Below, in pieces: positions 1 through 6,649 of a DNA stretch of 8,609 bases; position 1 is the stretch's first letter, and each line of letters opens with the position of its first letter. The DNA is from Microcaldota archaeon (GTDB lineage Archaea > Micrarchaeota > Micrarchaeia > Anstonellales > Anstonellaceae). The stretch lies in the NCBI GenBank assembly GCA_026396335.1, contig JAPLWZ010000154.1, forward strand, positions 1-8,609, given 5' to 3'. The notes beneath the pieces were generated by a model that saw only the letters and a list, made by a program, of their open reading frames with translations, made no database searches and was not told the DNA's origin. Position numbers and translations under genes: made by a program.

Positions 1-1
1 G

Positions 2-1243
2 CTGGAAGTGGAAGTGGCGCTCGCACGCGCGCACGCCAAGCTTGGCGACATACCGCGCGATGCTGCTGATGAAATTGCTAATGGCGCAAAGAAAGTCACG
101 CTTGACCGTGTGAACGAAATAGAGGCTGAAATACACCACGACTTAATGGCAATGGTGCGCGCGCTTACGGAAAAGTGCCGCAAATACGGCGGTTACGTGC
201 ATTACGGCGCAACTTCATACGATATAGAGGACACTGCTACTGGGCTGTTGTTCAAGCGGGCGATTGCGCTTTTGCGGAAAATGCTCCTTGTCACCCGCGA
301 AATACTCAAAAAGCACGCCATAGAGCGGAAGGCAATGGTGTGCATTGCGCGCACGCACGGGCAGCACGCCGTGCCCACTACCTATGGATTGAAGTTCGCC
401 TTGTGGTTCACCGAAATAGACCGGGATTTGGCAAGGCTCGATAGGGCTGAAGAGGCAATTGCCGTAGGGAAAATGTCAGGCGCTGCAGGGACAATGGCAA
501 CGTTCGGCGGCAAGGGATATGAGATACAGGAGAGTGTCATGAAGTCGCTTGGCTTGAAGGCAGCGCCCGTGTCAAACCAGGTGGTGCAGCGCGACAGGCA
601 TGCGGAAGTATTGTTCGACCTTGCCCTCGTTGCAGCAACTCTTGAGAAAATAGCGAAGGAAATCAGGAATCTGCAGAGAACGGAAATAATGGAGCTGGCA
701 GAGCCGTTCGGAAGCAAACAGGTCGGTTCTTCGACAATGCCGCAGAAAAGGAATCCGCACAAGTGCGAGCGGGTGTGCTCGCTTGCAAGGCTGGTGAGAA
801 GCAATGTGCAGGTGGCGCTTGAGAACATTGCGCTTGAGCACGAGCGGGATCTTACGAATTCCGCGAACGAGCGGTTCATCTTCGCGCAGTCTTTCATCAT
901 TACAGACTACATGGTCTCGGAAATGAACAAGATACTCGCAGGATTGCAGTTCTTCCCTGAGAATATTGAGAAGAATCTGCAGCTGACAGGCGGCGCGGTG
1001 ATGGCGGAGCGCGTGATGATTGCGCTTACCAAGCGCGGCATGAGCAGGCAGCAGGCGCACGAGCTTATGAGGACATCGAACATTGAGGCAATGCAGGCAA
1101 AGAAGAAACTTTACGATGTGCTTGCTACAAAGAAAGATGTACTTAAACTGATTCCAAAGGATGAACTTGTGAAAATGTTCAACCCGAAAAATTACATCGG
1201 CGAGGCGCAGGAAATAGTGGAACGCGCTGTCGGAAGCCATTGA
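2..1243 (+). CDS. purB: Adenylosuccinate lyase, 5'-truncated by window edge
   Basis: Fumarase/aspartase-superfamily lyase that removes fumarate from SAICAR and from adenylosuccinate in purine synthesis. The open frame already runs at base 2 (LEVEVALARAHAKLG), matching a point some 15-25 residues into the family, so the true start lies upstream of the window and the internal ATG at 8 is not the start. Counting that ATG codon as 1, YVHYGATS is at 63-70, the catalytic-His motif RTHGQHA at 115-121, and the flexible signature loop GSSTMPQKRNP, with the catalytic serine, at 240-250. The C-terminal helical domain is complete and ends at TGA. Apart from the missing N-terminus the length fits the family (about 430-450 residues). 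It heads a same-strand run of folate and purine genes, 29 bases before glyA. PurB fits better than argininosuccinate lyase or fumarase because of its N-terminus and loop sequence. Confidence 0.95.
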   Translation: MEVEVALARAHAKLGDIPRDAADEIANGAKKVTLDRVNEIEAEIHHDLMAMVRALTEKCRKYGGYVHYGATSYDIEDTATGLLFKRAIALLRKMLLVTREILKKHAIERKAMVCIARTHGQHAVPTTYGLKFALWFTEIDRDLARLDRAEEAIAVGKMSGAAGTMATFGGKGYEIQESVMKSLGLKAAPVSNQVVQRDRHAEVLFDLALVAATLEKIAKEIRNLQRTEIMELAEPFGSKQVGSSTMPQKRNPHKCERVCSLARLVRSNVQVALENIALEHERDLTNSANERFIFAQSFIITDYMVSEMNKILAGLQFFPENIEKNLQLTGGAVMAERVMIALTKRGMSRQQAHELMRTSNIEAMQAKKKLYDVLATKKDVLKLIPKDELVKMFNPKNYIGEAQEIVERAVGSH

Positions 1244-1272
1244 GCCTTTGATTTGACAAAAGAGGTGTTGTG

Positions 1273-2517
1273 ATGAAAAATCTCCAAAAGACAGACCCGG
1301 AAATTTACGACCTTACGCGCAAGGAACTGTCAAGGCAGCGCGAGGGGCTGGAGCTCATACCATCGGAGAACTTCGCCTCCTTGGCAGTGATGGAAGCGCA
1401 GGGCTCGGTATTTACCAACAAATATTCCGAAGGCTACCCGTTCAAGAGATATTACGGGGGCAACCAGTTTGTTGACCAGATGTAAACGCTTGCCATTGAG
1501 CGGGTGAAAAAGATTTTCCACGCAGACCACGCAAATGTTCAGCCACATGCTGGCTCGCAGGCGAATATGGCCGCGTACTTTGCCATGCTAAAGCCAGGCG
1601 ACAAAGTGATGGGGCTGAATTTATCGCACGGCGGGCACTTGACACACGGCTCGAGCGTGAACTTTTCAGGGAAAACATATCACTTCATTGCTTACAATGT
1701 GGATGCAAAAACGCATCGCTTGAATTTTGACGAAATAGAAAAAATGGCAAAAGAGGAGAAGCCAGCGCTCATTGTCTGCGGCTACACCGCGTACCCAAGG
1801 CAGGTGGACTTCAAGCGGTTCCGCGAGATTGCAGATGCATCTGGCGCAAAGCTGATGGTGGATATGGCGCACATCGCCGGACTCATAGCAGGCGGCGCAC
1901 ACCCGCAACCTTTCCCGCACGCAGATATTGTGACTTCCACCACGCACAAAACGCTCCGCGGACCCCGCGGCGCAGTGATACTTTGCAAAACAGAATACGC
2001 AGTTCCAATTGACAAGGCTGTTTTCCCTGGGATGCAAGGCGGGCCCTTAGACCACGCGATTTCAGCAAAGGCGGTTTGCTTCAAGGAGGCAATGACGCCC
2101 GAGTTCTCTGCTTACGCACACAAAATAGTCGAGAACGCGCGCGCTTTAGGCGACTCGCTTTCGGCAGAGGGGCTCACGCTTGTTTCAGGCGGCACTGACA
2201 CGCACCTTCTGCTTGTTGACCTCACGGGATTGAAGATAACCGGCAAGGAAGCGCAGCTCGCGCTTGACGAGGCGAATATCACTGTTAACAAGAATACTAT
2301 CCCCTATGACACGCAGTCGCCGTTCATTACGAGCGGCATAAGGTTGGGAACGCCTGCGCTCACCACGCGCGGCATGGGAAAGAGCGAAATGAAAGAGATC
2401 GGGTCTATGATTGCAAGGATTTGCCGCGCGCCTGCAGATAAGGAATTGCAGCAGAAGATCAAGGCAGAAGTGCTTGCAATGACAAACAAGTTCCCGCTTT
2501 ACCCGGAACTTGGCTGA
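1273..2517 (+). pseudogene. glyA: Serine hydroxymethyltransferase interrupted by in-frame TAA
   Basis: SHMT is a PLP enzyme that converts serine and THF to glycine and 5,10-methylene-THF, the main one-carbon entry to folate. I start at ATG 1273, 5 bases after a GAGGTG Shine-Dalgarno, rather than at GTG 1270. The frame spans 415 codons, the usual SHMT size. The N-terminal part has LIPSENF (28-34), Tyr51, Glu53 and YYGGNQFVDQ (60-69). Codon 71 is TAA where relatives have Glu. The same frame then continues without a gap: TLAIERVKK, NVQPHAGSQANMAAY, SHGGHLTHG, DMAHIAGL, and the PLP-lysine motif TSTTHKTLRGPRG with Lys226 (bases 1948-1950). No indel is needed. The 337-codon downstream frame from GTG 1504 has no convincing ribosome site, and alone it would lack substrate- and cofactor-contacting residues. 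The stop may be a nonsense mutation, a base-call error or a recoded codon. Everything else looks functional, with no other decay. Confidence 0.9.
1483..1485 (+). other. Premature in-frame stop codon (TAA) in glyA
   Basis: TAA sits between VDQM and TLAIERVKK. By motif alignment the family has Glu here (E. coli VDIVEQLAIDRAK), so one G-to-T change from GAA would create it. TAA is a normal terminator for other genes in this window (5963-5965, 6617-6619, and on the minus strand for archease and eL33). Genome-wide reassignment of TAA is therefore unlikely. Confidence 0.93.
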
Positions 2518-2554
2518 AATTAAATGATGATGAAATGTGAAAGGCGTGATATAC

Positions 2555-3400
2555 ATGGTTGCAAAAATAATCGACGGAAGAGAACTGGCAGAAAAGGTGC
2601 TTGACAAGGCTAAATTGGATGTTGCGAAATTGGCACCCAAGCCCTGCCTTGCGATTGTGCTGGTCGGTGACAACCCCGCGTCAATTGTTTACACCAACAA
2701 GAAACACGAGGCTTGCAAAAAGGTCGGGATTGAATCCAAGAATATCAAACTGCCTGAGAATTCTTCCGAGTCAGATGTGATTGCGTGGATAAGGAAGCTG
2801 AATGCTGACAATTCAGTTGACGGAATACTTGTGCAGGTGCCGCTCCCGGGCGGAATAGACGAGGACAGGGTGCTTGCGGAAGTGGCAAAGGAAAAGGATG
2901 TTGATGGCTTCCAACCAGAGAACTTCGGGAAGCTCGCGCTTGGACTGCCCGGAATTACGCCCTGCACACCGAAAGGAGTCATCCGCATGCTGAAAGAGAG
3001 CGGCGTAACTCTACCCGGCAAGCACGCGGTTGTAATGGGAAGGAGCAGGATTGTGGGAAAGCCGCTTGCGCTTCTTCTTTTGAATGAAAATTGCACTGTT
3101 TCCATCTGCCACAGCAGGACAAAGGATGTTGGCGCGATTACTCGGCAGGCAGACATTGTTTGTGTTGCAGTTGGTAAGCCAAAAACGCTTACTGCCGATA
3201 TGGTAAAGGAAGGCACGATTGTGATTGATGCGGGAACGAACCGCGAAGGCGAGAAGCTTGTGGGTGACGTGGACTTTGATGCTGTGAAAGAAAAGGCGTC
3301 CATGATCACACCAGTGCCTGGCGGAGTGGGCCCCATGACGATTGCCATGCTGATTGAGAATACTGTGCAGTGCTACAAGGAAAGAAGAAAGGCAAAGTAG
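2555..3400 (+). CDS. folD: Bifunctional methylene-THF dehydrogenase/methenyl-THF cyclohydrolase
   Basis: Cytosolic enzyme that oxidises 5,10-methylene-THF to methenyl-THF with NAD(P)+ and hydrolyses it to 10-formyl-THF, the donor used by PurN. I chose ATG 2555 (MVAKIIDGRELAEKV) because this is where the family starts and an AGGCGTGAT ribosome site lies 4 bases upstream; the frame is also open from GTG 2537. It is 281 residues, normal for FolD. Catalytic Tyr46-x3-Lys50 is present (YTNKK), with VDGILVQVPLP at 88-98 including Gln94, KDVDGF with Asp117, PCTPKGV at 136-142, the nucleotide-binding segment GRSRIVGKP at 162-170, CHSRT at 185-189 and PVPGGVGPMT at 253-262. All key residues are intact. 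It lies 37 bases after glyA and 17 before folC, consistent with cotranscription. Confidence 0.96.
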   Translation: MVAKIIDGRELAEKVLDKAKLDVAKLAPKPCLAIVLVGDNPASIVYTNKKHEACKKVGIESKNIKLPENSSESDVIAWIRKLNADNSVDGILVQVPLPGGIDEDRVLAEVAKEKDVDGFQPENFGKLALGLPGITPCTPKGVIRMLKESGVTLPGKHAVVMGRSRIVGKPLALLLLNENCTVSICHSRTKDVGAITRQADIVCVAVGKPKTLTADMVKEGTIVIDAGTNREGEKLVGDVDFDAVKEKASMITPVPGGVGPMTIAMLIENTVQCYKERRKAK

Positions 3401-3417
3401 GAGCAAGAGGCGCCACC

Positions 3418-4707
3418 ATGCCCTCGGAAAAAACTATTTTCTACAGCAGTGTCTTGAATGAGATATACGCGCTTGACAAATTCGGAAGCCAGCTTGGGCT
3501 CGGGAGAATAAGCAAGATGCTTGCGCTCCTTTCGCACCCCGAACAGCGCTACAAATGCATACTTGTTGGCGGGAGCAACGGAAAAGGCTCCACTGTGGAA
3601 ATGATCGGAAGCATCCTGAAGGCTGACGGAAAGAGAGTGGGCACTTATTTTTCGCCGCAAATAGAGGAATTTCCTGAAAGATTCAGAGTTAACGGAAAGA
3701 ATGCAAGCAGTAAGGAAATTGCAAGCGCTTATTCTGCAGTGAAAGAGGTTTGCTCGGCGCATTCCATCCCAGCAACATTTTTCGAGGTTGTGACCGCAAT
3801 GGCGCTTGTGATTTTCGCGCGCAGAAGGGTCGACTTTGCCGTTCTTGAAGTAGGATTGGGCGGGCGGCTGGACGCGGTGAATGCGGTTTCGCCTGAAATT
3901 TCCGCCATTGCTTCGATTTCACTTGAGCACACAGATGTGCTTGGCAAAACCATCCCTGCAATCGCGCATGAGAAGTGCGGCATTGCGAGAAAAGGGAGAA
4001 AATTGGTTTGCGGAATAATGAATGTAGATGCAAAAGCTGCAGTGAAGCATGAATGCAGTTCGCGCGGGACACGCCCTCTTTTTGTCGAGGAATCTGTGAA
4101 ACTGGATAGTGTGGAAGAAAAGAACGGGTGCTATTCATTTGAAGTGGAATATGGCGGCAAACGACATTTCGTTTCGCTTGCTGCCCCGGGAAAGTTCCAG
4201 GTGTCAAATGCGCTTGTTGCGCTTATTGTTTGCAGCGAGATTGGATGCAGGCGTGCTGCGATTGAAAAGGGGCTGAAGAATGCAGAGCCAAAGTACAGGA
4301 TGCAGCAGCTGTCCGCAAACCCCCTTATCATTGCCGACTGCGCGCACAACCCGGAAGCTGCCGTGGCATTTTCAGGCGAAGTGAAAGAGATTCCGATTGC
4401 CGGAAAGCGAGTTCTGCTTTTTTCCGCAATGAAAGACAAGGATTACTCTGCTGTGCTCAGGATACTTGCGCCCTGCTTTGATGAAGTAATGCTGACCGAA
4501 GTGCCGCTTGCAAGAGGGGCGCGGCTCGCAGAATTGAAGAAAGCGGCTGCAAAGGCAGGTATAAAGGCATTTGCTGCCAGAAATGCATCATCTGCCCTGA
4601 GTATGGCGAAAAAAAAGGCAGGCAGGAATGGAATGGTGGCAATTGCAGGCTCGATTTACCTGCTTGCAGAGCTTTTCGGGAAAGAGGGCGCCAGAATAGC
4701 GCAATGA
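3418..4707 (+). CDS. folC: Folylpolyglutamate synthase / dihydrofolate synthase (Mur ligase family)
   Basis: ATP-dependent ligase that adds glutamate to folates (and in many bacteria to dihydropteroate), trapping cofactor in the cell and raising affinity for folate enzymes. Start is ATG 3418, preceded by purine-rich GGAG and AGAGG sites; the frame also extends up to 3370 inside folD, which is not needed. It is 429 residues, typical of FolC. P-loop GSNGKGST is at 52-59, SPQIEEFPERFRVNG at 79-93, and EVGLGGRLDAVNAV at 144-157. ISLEHTDVLG (167-176) is followed by HEKCGI, whose Lys186 is the probable carbamylated lysine. The C-terminal glutamate-ligase domain shows DCAHNP (307-312), SAMKDKDY (336-343) and GSIYLLAE (411-418). 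FolC rather than MurC-F is indicated by these motifs and by the folate neighbours. Whether it has dihydrofolate synthase activity cannot be told from sequence. Confidence 0.92.
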   Translation: MPSEKTIFYSSVLNEIYALDKFGSQLGLGRISKMLALLSHPEQRYKCILVGGSNGKGSTVEMIGSILKADGKRVGTYFSPQIEEFPERFRVNGKNASSKEIASAYSAVKEVCSAHSIPATFFEVVTAMALVIFARRRVDFAVLEVGLGGRLDAVNAVSPEISAIASISLEHTDVLGKTIPAIAHEKCGIARKGRKLVCGIMNVDAKAAVKHECSSRGTRPLFVEESVKLDSVEEKNGCYSFEVEYGGKRHFVSLAAPGKFQVSNALVALIVCSEIGCRRAAIEKGLKNAEPKYRMQQLSANPLIIADCAHNPEAAVAFSGEVKEIPIAGKRVLLFSAMKDKDYSAVLRILAPCFDEVMLTEVPLARGARLAELKKAAAKAGIKAFAARNASSALSMAKKKAGRNGMVAIAGSIYLLAELFGKEGARIAQ

Positions 4708-4777
4708 TCTTGAAAGGGCAGCATAAGGAGGAGAGGCTAGGGCAGGGAAAAAGAAAAGCAAACTGGAGATGCGTGGC

Positions 4778-5965
4778 ATGAAGGACAAAATAAGGAAGGA
4801 AATGATTGAGAAGCGCGAGTTCCACCACTCCACAGGCGGGCACAGGCACTGCATATCCATCATGGACCAGTTCCTGCACCTTCCGGAATTCAACGATTCA
4901 AAATGCATCATGCTTTACTGGTCAAAAGGGAGCGAAGTGCACACAGACGGCATAATTGAGTCCGCCTTGTCGCTCAAGAAAAAAGTCGTGCTGCCAGTTA
5001 CAAAAAAGGAAGAGAAGAAACTCCTGCTTTTCGAGCTGAAGGACACGCGGGAACTCGTGAAGGGCGCGTTTGACATCATGGAGCCGCTTCCGATCCCAGA
5101 CAGGGCAGTTGATCCAAAAGAAATCGACCTTGTCGTGGTGCCGGGCGTGTCGTTTGACAGGCGCGGACACAGGATAGGATATGGCATGGGCTACTATGAC
5201 TCGCTTTTGAAGGAAGTGCACGCGAAAAAAATCGGTTTGGCTTACGGCTTGCAAATCCTTGAGCATGTGCCAAACGAGCCGCATGATGTTGCAGTGGACA
5301 TGATTGTCACAGAAGAAGGCGTGATTGCCTGTGGCGAGGGCGCAAGCGCGGGGCAGAAGAAGCTGCGTGTGGCAGTCCTGGCGTCTGGAAAAGGCTCGGA
5401 CTTCCAGTCCATAATTGACGGCGTGAAATCCGGAAAGGTGGCTGCTGAAATTGTTGCGCTGATTACGGATAATCCTGATGCGGGCGCGATTGTACGGGCA
5501 AAGGAGAACGGCATACAGGTGCATACGATAGCGCACAAGACACGCGAGGAGCTGGATGAGAGGCTCCTGCAGAAACTGAATGAAATTTCACCCGACTTAG
5601 TTGTGCTTGCAGGCTATATGAAAGTGATAAAGAACGAGCGACTTCTTTCCGCTTATTCGGGCAAAATAATCAACATTCACCCGTCGCTCCTTCCAAAGTA
5701 CCCAGGCGCACACGCGCAGAAGGATGCATTTGACGCAGGCGAGAAGGTTTCAGGCTATACTATTCATTTTGTGGATGCCTCGCTTGACGGCGGGCCGATT
5801 ATCTATCAGGAGAAGGTAGATATTTCAGGCTGTAAGACTGCTGATGAGGCGTCTGCAAAGATACTTGAGCGCGAGCACATCGGGCTGCCGGAGACGGTGG
5901 ACAGGTTTGCCAAGGGAAAATTCGAGGCAAAGGGCGGAAAAGTCATTTATAAGTCGAATTTATAA
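4778..5965 (+). CDS. Fusion: 5-formyl-THF cyclo-ligase + GAR formyltransferase (PurN)
   Basis: One 395-residue frame joins two complete folate enzymes. Residues 1 to about 187 are 5-formyltetrahydrofolate cyclo-ligase (MTHFS), which uses ATP to turn 5-formyl-THF into 5,10-methenyl-THF. Visible are the N-terminal KDKIRKEMIEKRE, SKGSEVHTD, IDLVVVPGVSFDRRGHR ending at 132, the glycine-rich GYGMGYYD (134-141) and HDVAVD (169-174). After a short linker (CGEGASAGQ), PurN runs from 195 to 395. It has SGKGSDFQSI, TDNPDAGA (230-237), NIHPSLLPKYPG with catalytic Asn299 and His301, His330, and Asp337 in LDGGP. The Asn-to-Asp spacing of 38 equals that of E. coli PurN (106 to 144). PurN formylates GAR with 10-formyl-THF. 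I prefer ATG 4778, with GGAG 9 bases upstream; ATG 4769 abuts that site. The gap from folC is 70 bases. Both active sites look intact, so this is a real bifunctional protein or two genes joined by loss of a stop. Confidence 0.93.
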   Translation: MKDKIRKEMIEKREFHHSTGGHRHCISIMDQFLHLPEFNDSKCIMLYWSKGSEVHTDGIIESALSLKKKVVLPVTKKEEKKLLLFELKDTRELVKGAFDIMEPLPIPDRAVDPKEIDLVVVPGVSFDRRGHRIGYGMGYYDSLLKEVHAKKIGLAYGLQILEHVPNEPHDVAVDMIVTEEGVIACGEGASAGQKKLRVAVLASGKGSDFQSIIDGVKSGKVAAEIVALITDNPDAGAIVRAKENGIQVHTIAHKTREELDERLLQKLNEISPDLVVLAGYMKVIKNERLLSAYSGKIINIHPSLLPKYPGAHAQKDAFDAGEKVSGYTIHFVDASLDGGPIIYQEKVDISGCKTADEASAKILEREHIGLPETVDRFAKGKFEAKGGKVIYKSNL

Positions 5966-5966
5966 G
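5945..5966 (+). promoter_or_regulatory. Two tandem TATA-like boxes ahead of the GTPase gene
   Basis: ATTTATAAG occurs at 5945-5953 and again at 5958-5966. The second copy lies about 37 bases (centre to ATG) before the GTPase start at 5999. At archaeal TATA-to-start spacing of about 25-27 bases it would put transcription near 5988 with a leader of roughly 11 bases. The TAA stop of the upstream fusion gene (5963-5965) lies inside the second copy. Assigned by sequence similarity and spacing only. Confidence 0.5.
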
Positions 5967-5998
5967 ATTTCAGCGAAGAAAAATGAATAGGCATCTAT

Positions 5999-6619
5999 AT
6001 GATTCACAAGTTTCTAAGCTGGCTCAAGAAAATCTTCTTAAGGAAAAAGGAAATGGTACTGGGCATTTACGGGAGCCCGAATGTCGGAAAGACCACCCTT
6101 GCGAACAGGATTTGCGTGGACTTGGTGGGCGCGCCCATGGGCGCTGTTTCGCCTGTGCCGCACGAAACCCGCGCCGTGCAGAAAAAAGAGCACATCATCC
6201 TCAAGCTCAAAGGCTACACGCTTACCATGAACCTTCTTGACATGCCTGGGATTGCTGTCAAGGTAGACTACCATGACTTCCTTGAGTACGGAATCGGAAA
6301 GGAAGAGGCGCAGAAAAGAGCGCGCGAGGCTACAAGAGGCGTTGTTGAAGCAGTTAGGCACCTTGACAAGCTGGATGCGGCGCTATTCGTCATTGATGCC
6401 ACAGAAGACCCTTACACGCAGGTGAATATCACAATTCTCGGCAACATTGAGGCAAGGAACATTCCGGTGCTCATAGTTGCGAACAAGATAGACCTTTCAG
6501 GGGCGAACACCCACAAGGTGAAAGAGGCATTCCCGGGCTACGACTGCGTGGAAATATCGGCGATGACCGGCGAGAACCTGGAAATGCTTTACAAGGGGAT
6601 TGCGGAAAAGCTTTCATAA
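5999..6619 (+). CDS. ArvA-like small GTPase (Era-like, Ras superfamily)
   Basis: A 206-residue TRAFAC-class GTPase. Walker A/G1 is GSPNVGKT (25-32), Thr56 in PHETR is the likely G2 threonine, G3 is DMPG (80-83), G4 is NKID (161-164) and G5 is SAM (186-188). The stretch from VDYHDFLEYGIGKEEAQKR through ATEDPYTQVN matches the archaeal Era-like family that includes ArvA, the GTPase reported to drive extracellular vesicle formation in Haloferax. The first 19 residues (MIHKFLSWLKKIFLRKKEM) look like a basic amphipathic helix that could bind membrane; archaeal relatives as I recall them also carry an N-terminal helix, which supports ATG 5999 over the internal Met19. There is no KH RNA-binding domain as in bacterial Era. 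The start is 33 bases after the fusion gene, with its own likely promoter, and 30 bases before a zinc-ribbon gene that is a common partner. The vesicle role here is inferred from family and neighbour. Confidence 0.85.
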   Translation: MIHKFLSWLKKIFLRKKEMVLGIYGSPNVGKTTLANRICVDLVGAPMGAVSPVPHETRAVQKKEHIILKLKGYTLTMNLLDMPGIAVKVDYHDFLEYGIGKEEAQKRAREATRGVVEAVRHLDKLDAALFVIDATEDPYTQVNITILGNIEARNIPVLIVANKIDLSGANTHKVKEAFPGYDCVEISAMTGENLEMLYKGIAEKLS

Positions 6620-6649
6620 CTCCTTTTGATGGAAATCGACGGTGGAATT

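Noticed and set aside
572..1240. Long minus-strand open frame (222 codons) opposite purB
   Set aside because: It mirrors a highly conserved enzyme; its translation resembles no family I know and has frequent His/Arg typical of antisense shadows.
1483..1485. Selenocysteine or pyrrolysine at the glyA stop
   Set aside because: The codon is TAA, not TGA or TAG, and SHMT has Glu at this position.
2689..3348. 219-codon minus-strand open frame opposite folD
   Set aside because: Low-complexity Ser/Pro/Thr-rich antisense product over a fully conserved FolD; no ribosome site or family likeness.
4609..4617. A8-G run in folC resembling an A-AAA-AAG slippery site
   Set aside because: The zero frame is complete and family-length, and motif GSIYLLAE follows in frame, so no shift is needed; I see no supporting downstream structure.
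5983..6240. Open frame from ATG 5983 overlapping the GTPase start
   Set aside because: Different frame from the conserved GTPase, with no recognisable product; shadow of the real gene.
5999..6619. Bacterial ribosome-assembly GTPase Era or Der
   Set aside because: Only one G domain and no KH domain; the middle region and zinc-ribbon neighbour fit the archaeal ArvA-type family.
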